Source of the DNA: Massilia terrae
Lineage (GTDB): Bacteria > Pseudomonadota > Gammaproteobacteria > Burkholderiales > Burkholderiaceae_D
Reading direction: 5' to 3'
Assembly (NCBI RefSeq): GCF_024753145.1
Contig: NZ_JANUGU010000004.1
Location: 124,001 to 188,000 of the forward strand
Length of the DNA: 64,000 nt
Positions 1-7,634 of this stretch are shown in pieces. The translations under genes and the position numbers were made by a program. Every line of letters starts with the position of its first letter. Positions within the stretch are counted from its first letter, which is position 1. The notes beneath the pieces were generated by a model, which had not been told where the DNA came from, did not search any database, and worked only from the letters and a program-made list of their open reading frames with translations.

Positions 1-718
1 TGCCGCGGTCGATGCCGCCGAAGCCGTGCGAGTGATACAGCCTGACCTTGCCCCACGGCGTGTTGTTGGAATCCTTCCAGTCGAAGCGTCCGCCCGGATT
101 GGTGATGCGGATCGCCAGGCGGTTCGGCTGCCCCGGCTTCATCGCGGCCGTCAGGTCGCAATCGATCGGCAGTTCCGACATGATCGAATAGCCGACCAGC
201 ACCTCGTTCAGGAAGACCTCGGCGCGCATGCGGGCGCCACGGATGTGCAGCCACACCTGCTGCCCGGCTGCCGAGGCGGGAATATCGATGTTCTTCCACC
301 ACCACGACACGCCCGGTAGCGCGCCGTTCTGCGGCACGGGATCGTCGTCGGCGTAGCGGTATTCGTCGGCGGTGTAGGAGCGCGCGCCGAACTGGCCCCA
401 GAAATGCTCCTCGACCGTCGTCGGCAATGTCACCATCAGTCCCTGCCCCTTGTACAGCGCATCCCAGCCGCCGGTCGGCCGGTTGACCGGCAGGTCGGCC
501 ATCGGCGGCACTTGCTCCGGCAGGTAGATGGCGTCGTCCTGCCACTGGGCGGCGCGGTCGAGCCACAGGCTCCAGCCTTCGTCGGCGATGGCGCGCCGGC
601 CGTCGACCGCAGCCTGGTCTGCCGACGCGTTATCCAGTCCGAATGCCTTGACGCTAGTGAGCAGGCCGAGCGCTGCCGAGACGCCGAGCGCGCCGCGGCG
701 GGTGATTTTGATAGACAT
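1..718 (-). CDS. Glycoside hydrolase family 2-type protein, N-terminal part
   Basis: About 239 N-terminal residues are visible; the rest lies beyond the left edge. The protein opens with a twin-arginine-like signal (ITRRGALGVSAALG), so it is probably exported. It continues into a beta-sandwich sugar-binding region typical of GH2 enzymes: GVSWWWKNIDIPASAAGQQV, then a WLHIRGARMRAEVFLNE stretch and RITNPGGRF near the cut end. The TIM-barrel catalytic domain is not in view, so substrate (galactoside, glucuronide, arabinoside) cannot be told. It lies 68 bp downstream of the epimerase-like gene on the same strand, after xylR, which suggests a pentose or hemicellulose role. Start chosen at the ATG directly before the signal peptide. 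Confidence 0.75.
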   Translation of the reverse strand, partial: MSIKITRRGALGVSAALGLLTSVKAFGLDNASADQAAVDGRRAIADEGWSLWLDRAAQWQDDAIYLPEQVPPMADLPVNRPTGGWDALYKGQGLMVTLPTTVEEHFWGQFGARSYTADEYRYADDDPVPQNGALPGVSWWWKNIDIPASAAGQQVWLHIRGARMRAEVFLNEVLVGYSIMSELPIDCDLTAAMKPGQPNRLAIRITNPGGRFDWKDSNNTPWGKVRLYHSHGFGGIDRG

Positions 719-786
719 TGTGTTTGGGTTAGGGTTGGAGGGGCCTCGCGCGGGCAAGGCTTGGCAAGTGCGTGCCGATGCGCACG

Positions 787-1671
787 CTAAAGCTGCAGCG
801 TCAGCTGGTACACGGTTGTCCTGCGAAACACATTGCGCGGGCTGACGATCACTGCCGCTGCCAGCCCCACGCCCAGGTGCTCCGGATGCGAACATGGCTG
901 CAGCCGCAAGCCGGCCCCGTCTGGCGACCCGCCCTGGGTGTCGGTGCAAAATCCCAGGCCCGCCTCGGTCGTGGCGACCTGCAGCCGCCTGCCCGAGCGC
1001 GGATCGTAGACCCGGGCCACGACGCGCAGCTGCCCGCGCTCCGCGCCCACCTGGAAACAATGGCCGAAGCCGCCCGCCAGCCCGATCTGCACGTCCGGCC
1101 AGACCAGCCGTGGCCCGATGGCGGCCGGCTTGCGAAAGTCGAACGCCGTGCCTTCCACCGGCGCCACGTCCATGGGAATGCCGCCGCGGTCGATCTTCAG
1201 GTAATGGTCGGCCTCGATCTGGAGCATGTGGTCGGCGACGTCGCCGCGCCCGCCGGTCAGGTTGAAGCGCGGGTGTGCGCCGAGGTCGACGGTCGACTCT
1301 TCGCGCGCGCCGACGTGGTGCTCGATCGACAGGCGTCCCTCGTCGTCGAGCCGGTAACTCAGCTCCACCGCAAGTTCTTCCGAGGCATGGCGCAGCGTCA
1401 CGCAGCGTCCGTCCATCGTCCCCTGCCAGCCCGCGGGCGCCAGCCGGCGCAGGCTGCCCGGATGGCCGGGCTCCGCCAGGCTGTCGGCGCCGGCCATGAC
1501 GACATCGGCCAGGCGCCCGTAGCGGTCCGGCGCCCACCACGCCATCAGGGCGGCGCCGTGCTCGCTGATGGTGACCGCCATGTCGCGGTCGTTGTGCAGC
1601 GTGAACAGGCGGCCGGGACCGGACGGGCCGCTAGCGCGAGAGTGATTCGCGGTCGTCAAAAACATCATCAT
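787..1671 (-). CDS. Aldose 1-epimerase family protein
   Basis: A 294-aa protein of the galactose mutarotase-like superfamily, expected to interconvert alpha and beta anomers of a free sugar in the cytoplasm. Family-like features are the LFTLHNDRDMAVTISEHGA opening, the core strand LSIEHHVGAREES, HPRFNLTGG (a His-containing motif matching HSYFNL of GalM) and a late LQPCSHPEHLG segment. It lacks the standard NHLHGG motif, so it belongs to a divergent branch and its sugar is not certain. The ATG triplet at the start overlaps the end of xylR by about 40 bp. A later start is possible because the first 20 residues look unstructured. Probably co-transcribed with xylR and the GH2 gene. Confidence 0.7.
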   Translation of the reverse strand: MMMFLTTANHSRASGPSGPGRLFTLHNDRDMAVTISEHGAALMAWWAPDRYGRLADVVMAGADSLAEPGHPGSLRRLAPAGWQGTMDGRCVTLRHASEELAVELSYRLDDEGRLSIEHHVGAREESTVDLGAHPRFNLTGGRGDVADHMLQIEADHYLKIDRGGIPMDVAPVEGTAFDFRKPAAIGPRLVWPDVQIGLAGGFGHCFQVGAERGQLRVVARVYDPRSGRRLQVATTEAGLGFCTDTQGGSPDGAGLRLQPCSHPEHLGVGLAAAVIVSPRNVFRRTTVYQLTLQL

Positions 1672-2875
1672 CTTTCTGCAACTCTTCTTGCTGGTCCTGC
1701 GGCGCCAGCACGCGCTTCTGGTAGGCGCGCGGCGAACATCCGAGTTCGCGCTTGAACACGGAATGCATGTATGGACTGGAGGTGAAGCCGCAGCGGCGCG
1801 CCACGTCGGCCAGATTGCATTCGCCGCTTTCCAGGATCGTGGTGGCCGCCTCCAGCCGCATGCGCAGGATCTCGTCGTGCACGCTGCAACCGAGCTCCTG
1901 GCGGAAATAGCCCTCCAGCGAGGAACGCGAGATGCCCACGTACTCGGCCACCTGGTCGGTCTTGATGCCCTGGCAGGCGTACTGGCGGATGAAATGGCGC
2001 GCCCGCATCACGTGCGGATGCTTGGCCGCCTGGTGCCGGCTCGATGCGCGCACGTTGATGCCGGCCGGCGGCACCAGAATCCGCGACGCCGGCAGCCGCA
2101 CACCGTGCAGCATCTGGTCCAGCAAGTGGGCCGCGGTGCGCCCCATCTCGTTGGCGCCCTGCACCACCGAGCTCATCGGAATGCGGGTCAGCATATTCGC
2201 CAGCGGGTCGTTGTCGATGCCGATCAGCGCGACCTGTTCCGGCACCGCGATGTCGGCCACGGCGCAAGCCTGAAGCAGCTGGCGGGCTCTAGCGTCGGTG
2301 ACGGCGATGATGCCGACCGGCTTGGGCAGGCTGCGCAACCAGGCGATCTGCTGCTGCACCGCTTCGTCCCACGAAGGCGCGTTCGTGCTCTGCCCGCGGA
2401 ACACTTGCGGCTCGAGCCGGTCGCGCCGCATCAGCGCGCAGAAGGCCTTCTCGCGCTCCTGCGCCCAGCGATTGGTCTGCGCCTCGGGCAGGCTGAACAG
2501 CGCGAAATTGTTCAGGCCCGCGCCGATCAATTGTTCGTAGGCGAGGCGGATCAGCTTGAAATTGTCGGTGGCGACGTAGGGCACGCCGGCCGGGTAGTCG
2601 TCCGGATTCTCGTAGGAGCCGCCCACCGCGACCAGCGGAATGGCGCTGTTTTCCAGCGCCGCCGCCACCGCCGGGTCGTCGAAATCGGCAATGATGCCGT
2701 CGCCCTGCCAGCGGTCGATACCGGGCAGGCGCAAGCGGAAATCCTCTTCGAGGAACAGTTCCCACTGGCTGCGCCGGCTCGACAGATAGGATGCGATGCC
2801 CGCAATCACTTCCCGGTCAAAAATCTTGTTCGCGTTAAACAACAACGCAATGCGATGCGTTTTCTTTGTCAACAT
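1631..2875 (-). CDS. xylR: XylR-type transcriptional regulator (AraC family)
   Basis: A 414-aa regulator with a periplasmic-binding-protein-like sugar-sensing half (about 1-270, starting KKTHRIALLFNANKIFDREV) and a C-terminal AraC double helix-turn-helix (about 290-395, with GISRSSLEGYFRQELG and ADVARRCGFTSSPYMHSVFK). This layout is that of enterobacterial XylR, which binds D-xylose and activates xylose genes. I prefer the ATG at 2875 preceded by GGGGGGAG over an in-frame GTG 12 bases upstream with no ribosome site. It is divergent from the GH43 operon across 188 bp, so it likely controls that operon and its own downstream genes. The E. coli-type partners xylose isomerase and xylulokinase are absent here. 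Confidence 0.88.
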   Translation of the reverse strand: MLTKKTHRIALLFNANKIFDREVIAGIASYLSSRRSQWELFLEEDFRLRLPGIDRWQGDGIIADFDDPAVAAALENSAIPLVAVGGSYENPDDYPAGVPYVATDNFKLIRLAYEQLIGAGLNNFALFSLPEAQTNRWAQEREKAFCALMRRDRLEPQVFRGQSTNAPSWDEAVQQQIAWLRSLPKPVGIIAVTDARARQLLQACAVADIAVPEQVALIGIDNDPLANMLTRIPMSSVVQGANEMGRTAAHLLDQMLHGVRLPASRILVPPAGINVRASSRHQAAKHPHVMRARHFIRQYACQGIKTDQVAEYVGISRSSLEGYFRQELGCSVHDEILRMRLEAATTILESGECNLADVARRCGFTSSPYMHSVFKRELGCSPRAYQKRVLAPQDQQEELQKDDDVFDDRESLSR

Positions 2876-2957
2876 ATCTCCCCCCACCAGCGCATTCTAA
2901 AGCACGCTTTGTCAGCTTCCTGAGGAGCTCCATTCTGCATTCCGGTGCCGAGCCCGG

Positions 2958-2993
2958 CAATTTCGAATTCCACCAAGGCCCAATTCGATTTCT
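2958..2993. promoter_or_regulatory. Possible XylR half-site direct repeats
   Basis: In the gap between divergent xylR and the GH43 gene, CAATTTCGAATTC (2958-2970) and CAATTCGATTTC (2981-2992) form an imperfect direct repeat 23 bp apart, about two helical turns. AraC-family activators commonly bind two direct half-sites at this spacing. The rest of the gap shows no convincing -35/-10 pair. Inference only. Confidence 0.25.
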
Positions 2994-3062
2994 GACGACG
3001 ATTCCTCCTGCGCGGGCCGAACTGCTAGCATCTCGCCAACTCTGCAGACCTGATTGCACATC

Positions 3063-4694
3063 ATGAAAAAACGCTCTGTTGCCGCCTGCCTGCTGCCGCT
3101 GGCCATGGCGACCGTCCATGCGGCGCCGCAACAAACCAATACCAAGGACGCCTGGGTGGCCGACCTCGGCGACGGCCGCTACCAGAACCCGGTGCTGCAC
3201 GCCGACTACTCCGACCCGGACGCGATCCGGGTCGGCGACACCTATTACATGACCTCGTCGAGCTTCAACAGCGCCCCGGGTCTGCCGCTGTTGCAGTCGA
3301 AGGACATGGTCAACTGGGAACTGGTCGGGCATGCGCTGCCGAAACTGGTCCCGGAAGACCACTTCGCGGTGCCGCGCCACGGCGACGGCGTCTGGGCGCC
3401 CTGCCTGCGCTACCACGACGGCAAGTTCTGGATCTTCTACCCCGATCCCGACTTCGGCATCTTCGTGATCACGGCCGAAAAGTTCACCGGCCCGTGGACC
3501 AAGCCGCACCTGCTCCTGCCCGGCAAAGGCATCATCGACCCGACTCCGCTGTGGGACGACGACGGCAAGGCCTGGCTGCTGCACGGCTGGGCCAAGAGCC
3601 GCGCCGGCATCAACAACCTGCTCACCCTGCGCAGCATGGCGCCGGACGCCAGCGGCCTGCTCGACACCGAAGGCAAGACCATCATCGACGGCAACAAGAT
3701 CGCCGGCTACCGCACGCTGGAAGGGCCGAAGTTCTACAAGGAAAAAGGCTGGTACTACGTGTTCGCGCCCGCCGGCGGCGTCGAGGACGGCTGGCAGGCG
3801 GTGTTCCGCTCGCGCAGCCTCGAAGGCCCCTACGAGGTGCGCACCGTCATGGACCAGGGCAAGACCCCGATCAACGGCCCGCACCAGGGCGCGTGGGTGC
3901 GCGCGCAGGACGGCAGCGACTGGTTCCTGCACTTCCAGGACAAGGGCGCCTACGGCCGCTTGCTGCACCTGCAGCCGATGCGCTGGGTGGACGGCTGGCC
4001 CATCATCGGCGAAGACGGCGCCAAGGCCGGCGTCGGCCAGCCGGTGCTGGCCTACAAGAAGCCGGTGGCCGGCTTCCCGGTCAAGGCGCCGCCCACCAGC
4101 GACGAATTCAACGGCCCCACGCTCGGCCTGCAGTGGCAGTGGAACGCCAACAGCGACCCGCGCTGGTATTCGCTGACCGAGCGTCCCGGCTACCTGCGCC
4201 TGCACACCCAGGTGGTCCCGGAGGCGAACGGCTATGTGCGCGCCACGCCTGCCCTGCTGGCCCAAAAGCCGCCGGCGCCGGTCTTCGCCGTCAACACCCA
4301 CGTGCAGCTGAACGATGCCGCCGAGGGCGACCGCGCGGGCCTGATCGTCAACGCCATGCAGTACGCCTGGCTGGGCCTGCGCAAGACCGCGGGCGCCACG
4401 CAGCTGGTCTACACGACCTGCACGCCGGCCAAGGTGCGCTGCACCGAGAAGACCACCGTGGTGCTGCCACAAGCGCCGAACGCGCTGTACCTGCGCATGA
4501 ACATGGCTGAAGGCGCACTGGCCAGCTTCTCCTACAGCGCCGACAACGCGAACTTCACGAGCGTCGGCCAGCCGCTCGCGATCAGCAAGGGCCGCTGGGT
4601 CGGCGCGCAAATCGGCGTGTTCACTGTCGGCGAACAGGCCGGCGCCAAGCCCTCCAGCCTCGACGTCGATTACTTCCGCGTCACCCCACAATAA
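3063..4694 (+). CDS. Secreted glycoside hydrolase family 43 (xylosidase/arabinofuranosidase)
   Basis: A 543-aa exported protein with a signal peptide ending near residue 20 (TVHA-AP). Residues 35-330 form the GH43 five-bladed propeller. The catalytic base is the Asp in YSDPDAI (about 51), and the acid is the Glu in LEGPKFYKEKGWYYVF (about 220). The C-terminal 200 residues are a concanavalin-like sandwich typical of GH43 xylosidases (SDEFNGPTLGLQWQWNANSDPRW). Expected to remove xylose or arabinose from side chains of plant polymers; the exact linkage is unknown. Start at ATG 3063; an in-frame TTG lies 9 bases earlier. First gene of a three-gene operon, 16 bp before the GH28 gene. Confidence 0.88.
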   Translation: MKKRSVAACLLPLAMATVHAAPQQTNTKDAWVADLGDGRYQNPVLHADYSDPDAIRVGDTYYMTSSSFNSAPGLPLLQSKDMVNWELVGHALPKLVPEDHFAVPRHGDGVWAPCLRYHDGKFWIFYPDPDFGIFVITAEKFTGPWTKPHLLLPGKGIIDPTPLWDDDGKAWLLHGWAKSRAGINNLLTLRSMAPDASGLLDTEGKTIIDGNKIAGYRTLEGPKFYKEKGWYYVFAPAGGVEDGWQAVFRSRSLEGPYEVRTVMDQGKTPINGPHQGAWVRAQDGSDWFLHFQDKGAYGRLLHLQPMRWVDGWPIIGEDGAKAGVGQPVLAYKKPVAGFPVKAPPTSDEFNGPTLGLQWQWNANSDPRWYSLTERPGYLRLHTQVVPEANGYVRATPALLAQKPPAPVFAVNTHVQLNDAAEGDRAGLIVNAMQYAWLGLRKTAGATQLVYTTCTPAKVRCTEKTTVVLPQAPNALYLRMNMAEGALASFSYSADNANFTSVGQPLAISKGRWVGAQIGVFTVGEQAGAKPSSLDVDYFRVTPQ

Positions 4695-4710
4695 GATCGA
4701 GACAATACAC

Positions 4711-5961
4711 ATGAACGCACGCCTGATTTCCGCGCTGTCGGTCATCGCCATGGCCTTCGCGCCCGGCCTGGCATCGGCCGCCAAGACCTGTGACGTCAAG
4801 GCCTACGGCGCGACTGGCGACGGCGCGACCAAGGACACTGCCGCCATCCAGAAGGCGATCGACGATTGCGCCGCCGCGGGTGGCGGCACGGTGGTCCTCG
4901 CCGGCGCTCCGGTGTTTGTCTCCGGCCCGTTGTCCCTGAAGAGCCACATCACGCTGTCAATCGCCGCCGGCACCACGCTGGCCGGCAGCGAGAACCATGA
5001 CGATTATCCGTTGATCGAGGAACTGCGCGAACACGGCCGCCAGCCGCTGCTCTCCTCGGACCACGCCACCGACATCACCATCAACGGCGGCGGCGCCATC
5101 GACGGCCGCGGCCAGTCGTGGTGGCCGGACCGTTCGGCCGCCAACAAGCGCCCGCGCCTGATCGTGTTCCGCCACTCCAGCCACATCCTGATGGAGAACG
5201 TCACCGTCCAGAATTCGCCGAGCTGGCAGATCGTCCCCTTCAACAGCACCGACCTGGTGTTCCGGAACTTGAAGATCTACGCACCCGACCGCGTGTCGCA
5301 CAACACCGATGGCATCGACCCGTTCTCGTCCAGCCATGTGCTGATCGACCACGTCACCATCGATACCGGCGACGACAACGTCGCCATCAAGAGCGGCCAG
5401 CCGAATTCGCCGGGCGGCGATGAACCGAGCCACGACATCGTCATCCGCGACAGCACCTTCCTGCATGGCCATGGCCTGTCGGTCGGCAGCGAAGTCGCGG
5501 GCGGCGTCTACAACGTGCTGGCCGAGCGCGTGCACTTCAAGGGCACCGGCACCGGCGTGCGCATCAAGTCGAACCGCGACCGTGGCAATGAGCTGAAGAA
5601 CCTCGTCTACCGCGACCTGACGATGGAAGACGTGGGCACGCCGATCCTGATCAGCGAGTTCTATCCGAAGATCCCGGACGTGATCGACACCCAGCCGGTT
5701 GGCCGGCTGACGCCACGCTTCTCCGACATCACCATCGAGAACCTCAGCGCGACGGGCGCCAGGCAAGCCGCAGTCATTGTCGGCCTGCCGGAATCGCCGG
5801 TATCAGGACTCAAACTGACCAACGTCCACATCAAGGGCGACAAGGGTGCGGTGATCAAGTACGCGCACATGGAGACGAAGGGCTTTACGGTGAAGGCGGC
5901 GCAAGGCCACGCCTACATGACCGGGCCGGATGTGCAGGACGTAAACCAGGAAATCAAATGA
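4711..5961 (+). CDS. Secreted polygalacturonase-like glycoside hydrolase family 28
   Basis: A 416-aa right-handed beta-helix protein with a signal peptide cleaved near residue 23 (GLASA-AK). The GH28 signatures occur in order: NTDG near 198, GDDN near 220, GHGLSVGSE near 254 and RIKS near 285. The three Asp of NTD and DD and the His of GHG are the known catalytic set. It should hydrolyse galacturonan or rhamnogalacturonan; endo or exo action cannot be read from the sequence. The N-terminal motif VKAYGATGDGATKDTAAIQKA is also family-typical. Its stop overlaps the pectinesterase start (ATGA), so the two are translationally coupled: de-esterification and chain cleavage of pectin together. Confidence 0.9.
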   Translation: MNARLISALSVIAMAFAPGLASAAKTCDVKAYGATGDGATKDTAAIQKAIDDCAAAGGGTVVLAGAPVFVSGPLSLKSHITLSIAAGTTLAGSENHDDYPLIEELREHGRQPLLSSDHATDITINGGGAIDGRGQSWWPDRSAANKRPRLIVFRHSSHILMENVTVQNSPSWQIVPFNSTDLVFRNLKIYAPDRVSHNTDGIDPFSSSHVLIDHVTIDTGDDNVAIKSGQPNSPGGDEPSHDIVIRDSTFLHGHGLSVGSEVAGGVYNVLAERVHFKGTGTGVRIKSNRDRGNELKNLVYRDLTMEDVGTPILISEFYPKIPDVIDTQPVGRLTPRFSDITIENLSATGARQAAVIVGLPESPVSGLKLTNVHIKGDKGAVIKYAHMETKGFTVKAAQGHAYMTGPDVQDVNQEIK

Positions 5962-7412
5962 AAGCCAAGTTGATCGCGTCCGTGCTGGGCGCGGCATTTT
6001 CGATGTGCGCGACCGCCGCTGACGGCCCTTACTCGCCGGCTTCGCATTCCGCCGAGGTGCAGGTCGACACGCCGCTGCAGCTGCGCTTCGACAGCGCGCC
6101 GAAGCTCGGCGCCAGCGGGACCATCCGCATCTATCGATCGTCGGATGATGCGCTGGTCGACGAAATCCACGCGACCAATGAAATCAATCGTATCGGCCCG
6201 GCGCGCGACGGCATGCGGCGTGTGGTGCGCTATCTGCCGATCGAAGTCTCCGGCGCGAGCGTGACGATTCATCCGCACGATGCGCGCCTCGCCTACGGCA
6301 CCGAATACTACGTGGTGATCGACGCCAGCCTGTTCCCCGGCGCGACCATCGGCGGCGCTCCGTTCGCCGGCATTGGCAAAAAGGACTGGGCCTTCCGCAC
6401 GCGCGCCCACATGCCGACGGGACGCAGCTTCACCGTCGATGACGACGGTGCGGCGGATTTTCGCACCGTGCAGGGCGCGCTGGACCACGTGATGCGCAAC
6501 GTGCCACGTGAAGACGCCGTCACGATCAATATCGCCAACGGGCGCTACGGCGACCTGCTCTACCTGCGGGGCAAGGACAACGTCACGCTGCACGGCCAAA
6601 GCCGCGACGGCGCCGTCATCAGCGTCGAAAACGGCAACGGCCTGAATCCCGGCGCCGGCGGCGGCCAGGCCGAGGCGGCGACGAACGTGAACGGCGGGCG
6701 CTCGGTGTTCCTGGTCGAGGACGCGGACATGCTGCGCCTCGATAAGCTGAGCATCGTCAGCACCGGCTGGCGCAACAAGCCGACCGGGGGACAAGCGGAA
6801 ACGATTTACTTCAATAGCGAAGGACGCCTCGTCGCGACCAACAGCAACTTCATCAGCGAGCAGGACACCATCCTCGTGCGCGGCTGGTCGTGGTTCTACC
6901 ACAGCCTCATCGCCGGCAATGTCGATTTCATCTGGGGCTACAACCACGCCGCGCTGTTCGAAGAAGACGAGATCCGTTCGCTTGGGGACAGCAGCGGGCC
7001 GGCCAAGGGCGGCTACATCGTGCAGGCGCGCACCCTGGCCAAGGACGATCCCGGCTTCGTCTTCCTCAACAGCCGCCTCACGCACGGCCCGGGCCCGGCC
7101 GGCAACGACGTGCCGGCTGCATCGAGCTTCCTCGCGCGTCCCGGCTCGTCGTGGGACAACGTCAGCTACATCAACTGCCGCATGGACGAACACATCTCGC
7201 CCAAAGGCTGGAAAGGCGCGCCGCGCGAAGGCATCGGCTGGTACGAATTCAACAGCATGGACCTGGACGGCAGGCCGCTCGACCTGTCAGCGCGCAGCAA
7301 TGGCCAGGTGCTGAACCCGACGCAAGCCGCACGCTTCGCCAGCCGCGCCAGCGTGTTCGCGGCGTTTGATCACGGCAAAGGATGGGTGCCCAGCGCTGAC
7401 GACGCGCAGTAG
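5958..7412 (+). CDS. Secreted pectinesterase (carbohydrate esterase family 8)
   Basis: A 484-aa exported protein with a signal peptide ending near residue 20 (CATA-ADG). Residues about 30-150 form an Ig-like domain of the Big_5 sort. The pectin methylesterase beta-helix follows, opening with FTVDDDGAADFRTVQGALDHV. Catalytic signatures are SEQDTILVRG (Asp), AGNVDFIWGYNHAALFEED (second Asp) and a C-terminal SWDNVSYINCRMDEHISPKGW. It removes methyl esters from homogalacturonan, preparing it for the GH28 enzyme encoded by the overlapping upstream gene. It is the last gene of the operon and is followed 15 bp later by a strong terminator. Confidence 0.9.
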   Translation: MKAKLIASVLGAAFSMCATAADGPYSPASHSAEVQVDTPLQLRFDSAPKLGASGTIRIYRSSDDALVDEIHATNEINRIGPARDGMRRVVRYLPIEVSGASVTIHPHDARLAYGTEYYVVIDASLFPGATIGGAPFAGIGKKDWAFRTRAHMPTGRSFTVDDDGAADFRTVQGALDHVMRNVPREDAVTINIANGRYGDLLYLRGKDNVTLHGQSRDGAVISVENGNGLNPGAGGGQAEAATNVNGGRSVFLVEDADMLRLDKLSIVSTGWRNKPTGGQAETIYFNSEGRLVATNSNFISEQDTILVRGWSWFYHSLIAGNVDFIWGYNHAALFEEDEIRSLGDSSGPAKGGYIVQARTLAKDDPGFVFLNSRLTHGPGPAGNDVPAASSFLARPGSSWDNVSYINCRMDEHISPKGWKGAPREGIGWYEFNSMDLDGRPLDLSARSNGQVLNPTQAARFASRASVFAAFDHGKGWVPSADDAQ

Positions 7413-7427
7413 CCGCAGCACGCTAGC

Positions 7428-7478
7428 AAAAAAAGAGACCGTCGTTCCCGAGCAGGAGGAACGACGGTCTCTTTTTTT
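7428..7478 (+). terminator. Rho-independent terminator after the pectin operon
   Basis: GAGACCGTCGTTCC pairs with GGAACGACGGTCTC across a 9-base loop, flanked by an A-run and a seven-T run. The flanking A and T runs extend the stem and would let it work in both directions. Confidence 0.92.
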
Positions 7479-7634
7479 GTGTCGTTTCCGATTATGAAAA
7501 TCACCACCACGACATTCGATTCTTAGCAAAACCGCTGATCGTCATTTCGTCCTCAATTTGCTCTTGCTACTATTTTTTAAGACGCAAAAAAACCGCGGCA
7601 ATGAACGCGGCAACTACAATTGGAGACGGAGAGA

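Noticed and set aside
2876..2887. GTG start four codons upstream in xylR
   Set aside because: No ribosome site before the GTG, while GGGGGGAG precedes the ATG at 2875.
2835..4799. A 654-aa minus-strand frame across the GH43 gene
   Set aside because: It is an antisense shadow typical of high-GC DNA; its composition is Arg/Val/Ala/Gly-rich with no domain, and the plus strand has a clear GH43.
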